NCBI RefSeq assembly: GCF_000022525.1
Contig: NC_013009.1
Coordinates: 62,001 to 126,000, forward strand
DNA: 64,000 nucleotides
Direction of reading: 5' to 3'
From: Neorickettsia risticii str. Illinois
GTDB taxonomy: Bacteria > Pseudomonadota > Alphaproteobacteria > Rickettsiales > Anaplasmataceae
In this document: one piece after another, positions 38,277 to 48,445 of the stretch
Layout: the number at the start of each line of letters is the position of its first letter
How positions within the stretch are numbered: position 1 is the first letter of the stretch
Notes under the pieces: generated by a model
Told to the model about the DNA's origin: nothing
Database searches by the model: none
What the model saw: the letters and a program-made list of their open reading frames with translations, nothing else
Translations under genes and position numbers: made by a program

Positions 38277-38477
38277 AATGCTTTTTTAAGTAATAGCACC
38301 CAATGTGTTGGCCAAACAATAAGAGCGAACAAATATGGACGCTGTATTAGCAAGGTAGAGCATCCAAGTGGTGGTGGCATAGCATTTACACATTGCCTGA
38401 GAAGCGTGAGTCCTAAACTAGGTGTGTGAACTTCACCTTTTTGACACATGATTCAGTTGCAGTTTGCGTGTTATTAG
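38272..38477 (+). repeat. 206-bp direct repeat, copy 2
   Basis: Downstream region of array gene 8, matching 37092-37297 with few changes. Confidence 0.88.
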
Positions 38478-38568
38478 CCTCTTTTTAATCTGAAAAGTAT
38501 ATGCTGTTCCTGCAATAGAGGACCTGGATGGTTTCTCTGTTTAAGTAGGACTTATGAAGGAGGACAGC

Positions 38569-39459
38569 ATGTTGGGAAGGCGTTTGTGGACCGCTTTGTT
38601 ACTAGGTACAGCGTTTTCGTTATTCTCCTTACTGCTGTTGTTCGCGTTATGTGTTTGTAATCTTCCATTGTGGCATAGAAAAGAGGCTGTTAAGGTTGCT
38701 CTGCCGCGGTCATTTTTTACAGAGGTTAATGCTGGATTATTGAGTGTAAATTATCCCAGAATGGGTGGGTGCTACCTATCTTCGAAGAATCTATTAGGTC
38801 GTGACGAGGATGACTTGGGTGCTCCGATATGGGGAGACACAGCAATAGTTGTTGATCCAAATGGAAGAGTTGTTTCACGTAGGATTTATGACGGATCAGG
38901 CATTTTCGGGGTAATGTACAAGAGCTTGAAGATCTATGGGCGCAATCCTTTTCGCGGCTATGTAAGTATGAACGCTTTACTACAGAACGGCGCGGCTCTC
39001 TCAGCAATTTCATTTTCCAGTTACGCTTCGCAAGTTTTTCTGTTGCATGCCACACCACCACGTATATCTCTCTCCTGTGATCCGAAAGAGTCCTTGCATG
39101 CGTGTAAGGCGCTCAAAAAGCAGTTTCTCATGATCCTCAGGTTAGCAGAATTTCATAATAATTCTAGTCCCTTCAAAGCTACGAATATGTACATCCCATT
39201 TTTGCACGATGTAGAAAATTTTACTGCTAAGGAGAGAGAACAATATGTAAATTTTTTTGCGAATGCGTTTCATATGGCAGTAATGCAGTTTTTGAATGGA
39301 ACTGACCGCTCTCTATCCGATGTCCTGAAGATACCTGATATAAGGATTTGTTGCGGAAGTCTCGCTATGCGAGATATGTTGGAATTAGCATTTGACCGTG
39401 AATTTAAACGCTATTACTCGTCTGCAGAAGCTGAATTGCAATCTGGTATTGCACGATGA
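38569..39459 (+). CDS. CCG-macro array protein 9 (divergent)
   Basis: 296 residues. ATG 38569 is chosen because AAGGAGG lies at the right distance; ATG 38554, five codons earlier, would place the ribosome site inside the gene. The anchor is about 7-29. The domain keeps IVVDPNGRV, GSGIFGVMYKSLKIYG, VFLLHATPP, MYIPFL and IRICCGSLA, but the sequence between is unlike genes 1-8. Linker short. Function unknown; membership rests on motif order. Confidence 0.75.
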   Translation: MLGRRLWTALLLGTAFSLFSLLLLFALCVCNLPLWHRKEAVKVALPRSFFTEVNAGLLSVNYPRMGGCYLSSKNLLGRDEDDLGAPIWGDTAIVVDPNGRVVSRRIYDGSGIFGVMYKSLKIYGRNPFRGYVSMNALLQNGAALSAISFSSYASQVFLLHATPPRISLSCDPKESLHACKALKKQFLMILRLAEFHNNSSPFKATNMYIPFLHDVENFTAKEREQYVNFFANAFHMAVMQFLNGTDRSLSDVLKIPDIRICCGSLAMRDMLELAFDREFKRYYSSAEAELQSGIAR

Positions 39460-40415
39460 TTCGGTGATTAGGAATGTGTTAATAGTGGAGGAATTAGATT
39501 TCGGAGATTTGAGCAATGGTTTTATTTTTCGGTTTTGAATTATGGAATGTGTTATATGTCACGACTCCTGCTGGTTATGTTTTTTATAGAATGGGTGACA
39601 GCGGGTGCGCATGTGTTTTCCAGGTTGCTCTAAGCAATAGAACAGAAGAAGGTCCTGCACTTAAAAGTGTTTTGGTGGGTATATTTCTAGAGTGGTCGAC
39701 CATAATGTCATCAGTGTGAGTTAGCTGCATAGTGCTAATTTTTTCTGTTTTGGTGAACCTTTGTAGGTCCAAACCGTTCTCTGCCTGAGCGTAACAGAAG
39801 CGCAGTGCTATGAGAATCCCTAGAATAACCATTTATATTAGTCTTAGTCATTTGTTGCTCTTGTGTGAATTTAAAAATGTTATAAAATTTACGTATAGGT
39901 GGTAATGTTTCTCTCGTAACCATATTGAAGAATCAGTAAATATAGTCCCAATGTAACCGTTAATTGATTTGAGGGATTAGCGATAGCATTCGTTGCGATA
40001 GGGCCTAAACTTTGATTGCTACCGTGGAGCTTTCTTTTCCATTTCGAATGAGCTTGCTGTAGTATAGCCTATGGCAGATATATGCATATTAATTTCCCCG
40101 TTGCTCCACAATCAGGTAGGAGTGCTGTTTCCAGTCTTGGGCTTGAGTAGATGTGTATAAAGTTAGCTACGTATACTTTTGCGGATATCTTACTGGAGAG
40201 TTCTCTCCTAGCTTATTTCACTGTTTCACGGGACATGTCCTGAGATCTTGATTCTATTTGAGGGTGGGAACGTTAGCACAACGTAGGACATAGCAACCGT
40301 TAGGCTATGTAATGATCTTGCGGAAGATAAGATGGATATGTCGAGTTAAAGAAAGATATTTATCTGAGCTAATTGATATGGATTTTGACAAAGTAGGAAA
40401 AGCATTTTTACCGTA
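39460..40415. other. Gene-free interval in the array
   Basis: 950 bases. Short frames (such as 39516-39719) show no family motif. It probably contains decayed sequence flanking the next pseudogene. Confidence 0.4.
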
Positions 40416-41158
40416 ATGGCTTTTATACTCCTGTTTTTGTTGGCGTGCCTTACTGTACAAGCCCATACGCAGTTGTTGCTCTTGTAAATGCTCCTGCGGG
40501 TCATGACGACCACTTGAGGCACCTCATGTGGAAAAAGTGGCTTATCGCACTGTAATACGCACATCTGCCATTGATGAATGTGTTATAAGTCGCAAAGATG
40601 TGGAGCATTTTTAGGGAGAAAGTGTTCCAACACCGTATGATGAAGCTCTTGCGCTCTTTGTTATGCCAGATAATGGGTTATTTCAGTGTAACCTGTATAG
40701 AAAAAATACACCCAATAGTATCCTATACGAATCTTTAGTGTTATCTGGCCAAGCTGTCTGCAAGGGTGGACCTTCACCTTTTCTTGCCAATATGTTGGCT
40801 CATGGTGTTTATTAAGCATTTAAACTCAATGTACATGTCGTACAACTGGTTTTTACCCGGTCGTTGTCACAAAGCTTCTGCTCTGAATCCGGTAAAGATG
40901 CAATAGTGTGTGCAATTAAGAAAAGGTTATGTGCTGTTTAAGGAGGTAATGTCTCTTCCTAATAAACCAGAGTCTGCAGGGTTATACCTCGCGCTTATGG
41001 GTCCTGGGACACCTCGTCCGAGTTACATAAACTGTTTTGTGGAAGCCTTCTTACAAGTGGTGCAAGAGACTGTACGGAAAAAAGAACAAACCCTCGCTGA
41101 AGCTCTAGGTGTGCGTGAAGTGGTCATTTGTCCTGGAAGCCGGGAAAATCGTTTGTAG
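40416..41158 (+). pseudogene. Decayed CCG-macro array gene
   Basis: Pieces in shifting frames follow the array order: an anchor-like start MAFILLFLLACLTV at 40416, then DECVISRKDVEHF-stop-GE, LALFVMPDNGLFQCNLY (compare VVDPGGSIFQTCRY), a stop, LNVHVVQLVF (compare VRVVHVH), and in a third frame EAFLQVVQETV and ALGVREVVICPGSREN (compare ALGVREVRICC.G). At least three stops and two frame changes. The last part (40910-41158) is open but lacks an anchor. Confidence 0.75.
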
Positions 41159-41475
41159 ACAACCAAGGGATTATTAATTCCTGCAAGTAAACAAGTCGAG
41201 CACGGTGAATCTGGTAAAAGTATAAATTAATTAATCTATGGTACAAGAGAGAAATGAGATTTTTTATATTACACTACCTTACCTAGTCCATTGGGCTGTC
41301 ATATGTGATAGAATAAACATGTAAGCGTCCGACCGGGAGGGAAAGTCATACGGTTGCGCGACCTCTTCTCCGATATATTCGTTTTAAACATGTAACGAGG
41401 ATATTTGAGTAATTTTGGGTTGCGCCGTAAAGGACAACGTTGGATTCTGCTTCTTGATATTCGTTGTTATAGGTT
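41159..41475. other. Intergenic region
   Basis: 317 bases, nothing recognised; A+T-rich at 41220-41280. Confidence 0.4.
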
Positions 41476-42216
41476 ATGTTTCCTCCTGATAAAAATGGCA
41501 TTCTCGTGCTTGTTTTGGCATCAATGGTTGTTTTGTCCATTGTTGTGTTCTACTTTTCGCACAAGATTGTCTCAAAAGGTCGAAATTTTTGGAAGCGAAC
41601 TTCCACACCATCAGTGGAAAATCTACCTTCTGTCCCAGGCAATATTGTTGTCCAATCCTTCCAATCAGCTTTTCCTATTTCTCTTCTTGGGAAATTAAGT
41701 GGTTGTACGATATCGCAAGAAAAAATTGCAGGTCCTTGCAAGCGAAGTAGAGAACCTTCAAGTGAGAGGAGCATCGTTTTGGAACCACTCTCAAGAGAAT
41801 GTTCCCAAGAAGAGAAATATGAGTTCGGAGATAATCTTATACGTGTACGGTCGCCTCTTCTTTTTGATGAACAATCTTCCACTATGGTAGATAGTTTTTC
41901 GGTGTTTTTCCTGGACGTTTTTACAACTATAGCGGTACAGGGAGCATTCTCTGGTGCAGCGAGTGGAGCAACATTATACATTCCCTTTCCAATGCAACCT
42001 CTAGCACCGGGAAGAGTGTCTGATGCCTATGTTGCAGCATTCGTAGAGGGATTTGCTTTGGCTGCTGCGTCATATGCTGGTCCTGCAGGCTTGGTTGATG
42101 CTCTTAATTTAAGGGAGATAAAATTTTGCTGCGGAGATAATAATTTGTTTCAGATGCTTGCTCATGCATTTAACAACAGCACAACGATTCAATGTATTGA
42201 GGATGTAAAGCGCTGA
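41476..42216 (+). CDS. CCG-macro array protein 10 (shortened domain)
   Basis: 246 residues, ATG 41476. Anchor about 9-28, then a basic stretch (KGRNFWKR). The first half of the macro-like domain is reduced or unrecognisable; the second half keeps a helix SFSVFFLDVFTTI, ATLYIPFPMQ and LREIKFCCGDN, followed by a short helix. It may no longer bind the ligand of its relatives. Follows the pseudogene on the same strand. Confidence 0.7.
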   Translation: MFPPDKNGILVLVLASMVVLSIVVFYFSHKIVSKGRNFWKRTSTPSVENLPSVPGNIVVQSFQSAFPISLLGKLSGCTISQEKIAGPCKRSREPSSERSIVLEPLSRECSQEEKYEFGDNLIRVRSPLLFDEQSSTMVDSFSVFFLDVFTTIAVQGAFSGAASGATLYIPFPMQPLAPGRVSDAYVAAFVEGFALAAASYAGPAGLVDALNLREIKFCCGDNNLFQMLAHAFNNSTTIQCIEDVKR

Positions 42217-42555
42217 AATAGCAAATTATTTCATACTTTTTTATAGAATAGTTTACTTTTTTCAGAAAACTGCTAAAATATCACCTGTCGTGTTACATTG
42301 TTGTAGCTCTGAGCAATGAAGCCGTGAAAGCAGATGCGTATTCACAATAGTAGTGCTGATGTAGGGGAGCGTTTGTATAGCCCTTTTTGGGAACGTGGCG
42401 CCGCTGTGTGCTCTCTCTGCTATATCTCGACGTGTTGGAGAACAGCATAGTGTACTTGAATTCATTTATTAGCATACTGTCTCTCGGTTTTCGGAAATCG
42501 TAATTTGCTGGTCGGTTTTCAGAGCTTATTGCATTTAGATTATTTCTTTTGTTTT
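42217..42555. other. Intergenic region
   Basis: 340 bases without a supported gene. The frame of the next gene is open back to a TTG at 42505. Confidence 0.4.
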
Positions 42556-43464
42556 ATGATACCTTACTTTCATGGCTTAGTGCTAGAAGAGGAGTGGGAA
42601 AAGACGTTATGTCTGTTTATTTTCATAGGGCTTGTCGTTCTGGCCGCTGCTATCCTGATAACTATTCTTCTGTGTGGATGTTTGAAGGGAGAGAAAAAAG
42701 TTGTCTCATCTGAGTCGGATGTACAACTGCAATCGCGGACGGCACCAGGTGATTCTTCGGTTCCGCCTACTGTGGTATATACTCCAGATGTAGCTGTACT
42801 TGGTGGTATCAGGTGGAGCACTCTTGCTCAACTGCAGAGGTGCACATTTATTGATCCGGTTGGTAGGGTGTCGTCAGCTGTTGCTAGGCTTGCCGGAGCA
42901 CCTGTCTCTGTACTAGCAAATCCTGCCCAACTTACTGCTCAGTATCCCTCTACCCTGGAAGGGCTGCTTGGAGAAAATCAATTCAGTCCATGGGATCCGT
43001 TTATTCCTCAAGGGGAGAACGTGGCTTTACGGTTATCCCATGCTGTCAGGGAATCTTTGGGACATATTACAACGGAGAGCCAGGGAGAGATTCTAACGTC
43101 TGGCGAGAGAGGAACCTTGTGTATAGTGGCTGATCCATCATTCTTCGAGATGGGACCTTCTCGGTTTGGATATTCACCCGTTACTCCTGTTGTGCCATCT
43201 GCGTATGTTGCGGCAAATGCGTGGGCCAGAGGGCTCCACGACTGGCTGCATCAACTAAGGCAACCAGGTGCTATTCTAGAGGATGCTAGAGTTCGTGTTT
43301 TGGTACCTAGTCCGGGGTTTGAGAGTCATTTTATTGCTATTTGGTGCAACTGTGCTGTTTTCAACAGTCCTGAAATGATGGGTGCGCTGGAGATTCGGTG
43401 TGTGCCGGAGCTCTTTGCTGAAGCCGAGCCATCTTATTCTGAAATAGTTCCATTAAGGAATTAG
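42556..43464 (+). CDS. CCG-macro array protein 11 (most divergent)
   Basis: 302 residues from ATG 42556; a TTG at 42505 would add a hydrophobic stretch. Anchor about 20-42, then a short Lys-rich turn. The domain includes FIDPVGRVSSAVARLAG (the macro-type Gly/Ala loop), a helix VALRLSHAVRESL, TLCIVADPS, AYVAANAWARGLHDWL and VRVLVPSPG in place of the CCG strand. The Cys pair is lost. Membership is by order of elements and position; it could be a separate fold. Confidence 0.6.
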   Translation: MIPYFHGLVLEEEWEKTLCLFIFIGLVVLAAAILITILLCGCLKGEKKVVSSESDVQLQSRTAPGDSSVPPTVVYTPDVAVLGGIRWSTLAQLQRCTFIDPVGRVSSAVARLAGAPVSVLANPAQLTAQYPSTLEGLLGENQFSPWDPFIPQGENVALRLSHAVRESLGHITTESQGEILTSGERGTLCIVADPSFFEMGPSRFGYSPVTPVVPSAYVAANAWARGLHDWLHQLRQPGAILEDARVRVLVPSPGFESHFIAIWCNCAVFNSPEMMGALEIRCVPELFAEAEPSYSEIVPLRN

Positions 43465-43905
43465 TGCTTATAGGGCACCTATGATGTCTCTGAATTTTCC
43501 AGAGGATGAATTAGCTGTTTTTGTGTATGAGAAGTTCCCGTGTGTCTTTTAAATTGCTTGATGTGATTTGTGAGAATGCGTCTTATTCCTATTTTGTGTA
43601 GTTTAGGATCTACTTTTTCAGAAGTGTCATAGTTATGGGCGGTGGAGCGCGTGCAAAAAGCTCTACAGTGAGGGAGTTTAATTAGAACGCTGTTCCAATT
43701 TAGTGGTTTTGGTTGGATTGTAGCTAGATGATCTAGGGGATCTTTTGGTTTTAGAAGGAAGCTTTCGTATGTAGAAAGTATCCTATATCCGTCCTGGCTG
43801 TGTCATTTCGGTTTGTTAAAATGCAGGACAGGATTGTAGCGGGCATACGAGATGCATGCCCAATCCCATCCTTCCCAGTGTACTAAATGGTCATATCCAG
43901 TTTTG
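43465..43905. other. Intergenic region between the array and clpB
   Basis: 440 bases between convergent genes. No gene, RNA or clear terminator found. Confidence 0.45.
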
Positions 43906-46476
43906 CTAAGATTGGATCTCTAACTTATCACCAATCTTATCAAATGTGATTCTGCCATCCTCAGGGATGCTACCCGAGAGGATTGCTTGTGCTAGTGGGT
44001 TATGGACGTATTGCTGAATCACGCGTTTCAATGGTCGAGCGCCATATACCGGGTGATATCCCTGTTCACACATCCAATTCTTGGCTTCATTGGTGAAGGA
44101 AAGGTGGAGATTCTTGGTTTTTATGCGTTCTTGTAGTCTGTGCAATTGAATCTCCAGTATCTGCTCTATGTTTCCCTTACTCAAGCGATTGAAGAAAAGA
44201 ATCTCATCAAGACGGTTCAAAAACTCAGGACGGAAGAATTGTCTGACTATCTCCATTATTCTTGTTTTCTCAGTCTCGGTGATTTGTGTGACTTCTGATA
44301 GAACATCCGATCCCAAGTTTGATGTGAGGATTAATATAGTATTTTTAAAATCAACGACATGACCCTGGGTATCAGTTAGTCTTCCCTCATCTAATACTTG
44401 CAGTAATATATTGAACACATCATGATGTGCCTTTTCTACTTCATCGAATAGTATTACTTGATATGGACGCCGCCTTACCGCTTCAGTAAGTATTCCACCT
44501 TCCTCATATCCGACATATCCAGGAGGTGCACCTATCAATCGCGCTACGGCATGTTTCTCCATATATTCGGACATATCAATACGAAGCAGTGCTGTTTCAT
44601 CATCGAACAGGAATTTTGCCAGTGCCTTGCTAAGCTCTGTTTTTCCAACACCCGTAGAACCTAAGAACATGAAAGATCCAAGAGGACGATTCGCGTCTTG
44701 GACTCCGGCTCTAGAGCGTTTTACCGCACTGCTGACTGCTTCTACGGCTTCATCTTGTCCTATGACATGTTTTTTCAGTTCATCTTCTATCTTTAAAAGT
44801 CTTTGTTGTTCACTTCCCATCATTTTTTCAACAGGAATCCCCGTCCATTTAGCAACGATGTTTGCTATGTCGTCCTCTGTGACCTCGCGTTTTAGGAGCG
44901 TACCGCCTACTTGTTTTTCTTCATTGGCCAATCTATTCTCCAAGTCTGGAATGGTGCCATATAGGATCTTTCCTGCAGTTGCAAGGTCGCCGTTCCTCTG
45001 TGCAATCTCCAGCGAATACCTTGCTTCGTTGAGTTCCTCTTTTAATTTCTGTATCTCCTTAAGCTTTGACTTTTCAGCTTGCCAGGAGCTTTCGAGATCC
45101 GCTTGCTTTTTTTCAAGACCTTCTAGATCCTGCTTTATTTTTTCCAATCTACCGACAGAGTTAGCGTCCTTTTCTTTTTTTAGTGCTTCTGCTTCTATTT
45201 TTAGTTGTACGATTTTCCTGTCGAGTTCATCTATTACCTCAGGTTTACTGTCAGATTCGATCCTGATCTTACTTGCAGCCTCGTCCATCAAGTCTATTGC
45301 CTTATCTGGGAGGAATCTGTCAGTGATATACCGATTTGAGAGAACTGCAGCGGAGACAACTGCGCTATCAGCAATTCTTATTCCGTGGTGGACTTCATAC
45401 TTCTCTTTTATGCCGCGTAATATTGAAATAGTATCCTCTTCCGTAGGTTGTCCAACGAAAATCGGCTGGAATCTCCTTGCTAGTGCGGCATCTTTTTCTA
45501 TGTGTTTCTTATACTCGTCCAGTGTGGTCGCACCTACGCAGTGTATTTCCCCGCGTGCGAGTGCTGGTTTTAGTAAATTTGAGGCGTCCATCGCACCTTC
45601 TGTTGCACCTGCACCTACGAGTGTGTGGAGTTCATCTATAAAAAGAATGACGCTGCCCCCAGAATCTGCAAGTTCGTTGATTACTGATTTTAACCTTTCC
45701 TCGAATTCACCTCTATATTTCGAACCTGCTATAAGTGCACCTAAGTCAAGTGAAAGTAGAGAAGCGCTTGCCAAATTCTGTGGAACATCCTTTGCGATCA
45801 TCCTCATTGCAAGACCCTCAACTATTGCTGTTTTGCCCACGCCTGGATTACCAATGAGTACCGGATTATTCTTTGTTCGTCTTGAAAGGACCTGCATTAC
45901 CCTCCGGATTTCTTCGTCTCTTCCAATAACGGGGTCAAGTTTTCCCGAGCGTGCAATCTCCGTTAGGTCTTTTGTGTAGCGTCTAAGCGCGTTGAAGTTA
46001 CTCTCTGCATTAGCAGAATCAGCCCTCCTACTTCCCCTATTTGCATCAATGACCTGTTGCAACTTTGCTGGGTCTACACCTTGTTCTTGTAGAATTTTAG
46101 ATGCTTCAGATTCTGTTGCTGCTACGCCTTGCAAGAGTCTTTCTACAGTGACGAAACTGTCTTGTGACCTTCCAGCTATTTCAATCGATGTCTGTATTGT
46201 CTGTGCTGCATCTGGCGTTAGGTGAATATGTCCCGCGCCTTGGCCACTTACGGATGGTAGCTTTCTCAGTGTCAGTTCTACGCTGTTTAGAATCACGTCT
46301 AAATTTGCGCCACATTGTTCTAGTAGTTGGGTGATAATACCATTGGTATTCTTCAGCAGTGCTCTAAGTATGTGAAGCGATGTAAGCGTCTGGTGCCCCA
46401 TGCTTACCGCATCTAGCTGCGCGCTTTGAATGATTGATGCTGAATTATCTGTAAATTTGTCGAACCGCATGCTCAT
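43906..46476 (-). CDS. clpB: ATP-dependent chaperone ClpB
   Basis: Hsp100 disaggregase that works with DnaK to rescue aggregated proteins. 856 residues, full length. N-domain repeats (about 1-145), first AAA+ domain with Walker A GNPGVGKT and Walker B LFIDELH, the ClpB-specific coiled-coil middle domain (about 400-520), and the second AAA+ domain with GSTGVGKT and LFDEVEKAH. ATG 46476, or ATG 46470 two codons later. No heat-shock promoter of the sigma-32 type was found by eye. Confidence 0.98.
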   Translation of the reverse strand: MSMRFDKFTDNSASIIQSAQLDAVSMGHQTLTSLHILRALLKNTNGIITQLLEQCGANLDVILNSVELTLRKLPSVSGQGAGHIHLTPDAAQTIQTSIEIAGRSQDSFVTVERLLQGVAATESEASKILQEQGVDPAKLQQVIDANRGSRRADSANAESNFNALRRYTKDLTEIARSGKLDPVIGRDEEIRRVMQVLSRRTKNNPVLIGNPGVGKTAIVEGLAMRMIAKDVPQNLASASLLSLDLGALIAGSKYRGEFEERLKSVINELADSGGSVILFIDELHTLVGAGATEGAMDASNLLKPALARGEIHCVGATTLDEYKKHIEKDAALARRFQPIFVGQPTEEDTISILRGIKEKYEVHHGIRIADSAVVSAAVLSNRYITDRFLPDKAIDLMDEAASKIRIESDSKPEVIDELDRKIVQLKIEAEALKKEKDANSVGRLEKIKQDLEGLEKKQADLESSWQAEKSKLKEIQKLKEELNEARYSLEIAQRNGDLATAGKILYGTIPDLENRLANEEKQVGGTLLKREVTEDDIANIVAKWTGIPVEKMMGSEQQRLLKIEDELKKHVIGQDEAVEAVSSAVKRSRAGVQDANRPLGSFMFLGSTGVGKTELSKALAKFLFDDETALLRIDMSEYMEKHAVARLIGAPPGYVGYEEGGILTEAVRRRPYQVILFDEVEKAHHDVFNILLQVLDEGRLTDTQGHVVDFKNTILILTSNLGSDVLSEVTQITETEKTRIMEIVRQFFRPEFLNRLDEILFFNRLSKGNIEQILEIQLHRLQERIKTKNLHLSFTNEAKNWMCEQGYHPVYGARPLKRVIQQYVHNPLAQAILSGSIPEDGRITFDKIGDKLEIQS

Positions 46477-46795
46477 AGTGGATAGCTCACAGTATATGTA
46501 AGCATAAATTGGACATTTTCATCAGTGGATGATGAGTGTTGCGTTTAGAGTAAGCAACCGCAGTAATTTAGAAGTTAATGTGTAATGTTTGAAGGGAGCT
46601 TCTGTCCGTATGGCGAATAGTTCGACAAAAGTACCTACTTGCTTGTTTAGTTGTACACCTATAATGAAAATACGTTCCTGGGCCTTATTACTTCTCCATT
46701 TTAATATTTCAGCATGAGCTTTTCCCTCATTGATTGCTGAAACTACATAGGTTGGGTAGAATGAAGGGGTTGTCTAGCGTTTTAAAGGAAGTTAC
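46477..46795. other. Divergent promoter region clpB/rng
   Basis: 319 bases that must hold both promoters; no RNA or reading frame recognised. Confidence 0.5.
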
Positions 46796-48445
46796 TTGAA
46801 GAAAATACTGATAGACTCAAGAGAAGGTGAAACCAGGCTTGCTATTCTCAGGAGTGGTCTTCTTGTTGGGTATGATTGTGAGCATACTAGCAGTTTGCCG
46901 CAAAAGGGAAATATATACCAGGGAATAGTTTTTAAGGTTGACGATTCTCTCCAAGCCGCTTTTGTTGAGTATTTACCTGGTGAATATGGATTCTTGCCAT
47001 TTTCTGAAATTCCAGTAGTCTACTTTGACCTGCTTGAAGAAGTCAAGGCAAATGCGATAGCTGAGGGCAAGCACATCAATTTATACAAGCATTTCAATGC
47101 GACCGAAGTAATCAAAAAGGGACTTGTTCTTTTTGTGCAAGTTACGAAGGAGAAGAGAAGGACCAAGGATGTTACTTTGACTGCATATGTAAAACTGCCA
47201 GGTAGATACTGTGTCCTAATGCCATTTCTGAAGGATTTAATCTTGTCTAAGCAAATTGTGGACGAGCAAGCCGTCAGTAGGCTGACGCATTTTGTTGAGG
47301 AAGAAATGGCAAATAGGAAGTACGGTGTTGTATTCAAGCCGTATTGTGCAGATGCCGATAAAAAAAATATTTTTGGAGACTACTGTTCATTGCTCTCTGA
47401 GTGGGAGAAAGTAGTTTCGCAGAATGATAAAAGCAAGGCGCCAAGACTAGTTTTCCGTGAAGCTAATCTTGTGAAGAAATTCTTGAGAGATTCGTATGAT
47501 GCGAGTGTGGGGGAGGTCATTGTTAATCACAGTGATGTCTACCAGGAGGCAAAGGACTACATAGAAAATTCTCTTCACTTTGAAAATCCTAACATCACAC
47601 TCTATTCAGATACTTTTCCTGTGTTTGATAAGTACAAGGTTGAACCCCAAGTTGAGAGTTTATATGAAGAAACAATTTATCTGAGAAACGGTGCTTATAT
47701 CGTTATCAATACTACCGAAGCTCTCACAGCAGTGGATGTAAATTCTGGGAGGATGAAAAAAGAAAGCAATATCGAGGAGACTGCTTATAAGGTGAATATG
47801 GAAGCAGTGGGTGAGATTGTCCGTCATCTCGAACTTAGGGGGATTGCTGGTATTGTCGTGATAGATTTCATTGACATGAATAATTCCAAATACATGTTGA
47901 ATGTTGAAAGGGCGCTGCTGGATGCTTTCAAAAGATATCGGTCAAGGGTGCAGATTGCCCCGATTAATAAGTTTGGACTCATTGCGCTTTCTAAACAGAG
48001 GACTAAACATAACATTCTTGACTCTCATACTGTGAAATGTCCTTGTTGTGAGGGTAAGGGTAAAGTGCTAAAGCTTGAACATCAGGTTCGTAAGGTTTTT
48101 TCAGCCATATATACAGCACCTCGCTGTAAAGAGGTTACTGTGACTGCCAATCCTGAATTAGCTGTAGCCATATTTAATGGTTATCGCAAGATGCTAGCTC
48201 AGGCAGAAGAAGTCGTTGGAGGAAGCATAGTTTTCAAGATTGATGAAAAACTTGGGCTTGCAAAGGGCTTTGAAATTGCCTTTAACGAAAAGGATGATGT
48301 GCAGATATTACGGGATGACCAAGTTGTAACCACTGTAGAGGAGCAGTCAAATGAAAAGACAGTCACAAAAGGGAGTGCTGTGGTAGAAGTGGAGTCTAGA
48401 AGATCGTGGCTTGCATCTTGGATAAAAAAGCTTGCAGGACTATAA
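46796..48445 (+). CDS. rng: Ribonuclease E/G
   Basis: Single-strand-specific endonuclease in RNA turnover and rRNA processing. 549 residues: N-terminal S1/RNase H-like part (GNIYQGIVFKVDDSLQAAFVEY), the catalytic DNase I-like region with DVNSGR (Asp) and VIDFIDM (Asp), and the Zn-link CPCCEGKG. The C-terminal degradosome scaffold of RNase E is absent, so RNase G-type. TTG 46796 is the start: it is preceded by AAAGGAAG at the right distance and gives the expected KKILID opening. The 3' end overlaps the convergent gene by six bases. Confidence 0.93.
   Translation: MKKILIDSREGETRLAILRSGLLVGYDCEHTSSLPQKGNIYQGIVFKVDDSLQAAFVEYLPGEYGFLPFSEIPVVYFDLLEEVKANAIAEGKHINLYKHFNATEVIKKGLVLFVQVTKEKRRTKDVTLTAYVKLPGRYCVLMPFLKDLILSKQIVDEQAVSRLTHFVEEEMANRKYGVVFKPYCADADKKNIFGDYCSLLSEWEKVVSQNDKSKAPRLVFREANLVKKFLRDSYDASVGEVIVNHSDVYQEAKDYIENSLHFENPNITLYSDTFPVFDKYKVEPQVESLYEETIYLRNGAYIVINTTEALTAVDVNSGRMKKESNIEETAYKVNMEAVGEIVRHLELRGIAGIVVIDFIDMNNSKYMLNVERALLDAFKRYRSRVQIAPINKFGLIALSKQRTKHNILDSHTVKCPCCEGKGKVLKLEHQVRKVFSAIYTAPRCKEVTVTANPELAVAIFNGYRKMLAQAEEVVGGSIVFKIDEKLGLAKGFEIAFNEKDDVQILRDDQVVTTVEEQSNEKTVTKGSAVVEVESRRSWLASWIKKLAGL

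Noticed and set aside
36727-38449. Pair of similar 180-184-codon minus-strand frames opposite array genes 7 and 8
   Set aside because: Their similarity is explained by the repeated plus-strand genes and flanks; composition is that of an antisense shadow.
44627-45979. 450-codon plus-strand frame opposite clpB
   Set aside because: Ser/Leu-rich shadow of the ClpB coding strand with no ribosome site or recognisable domain.
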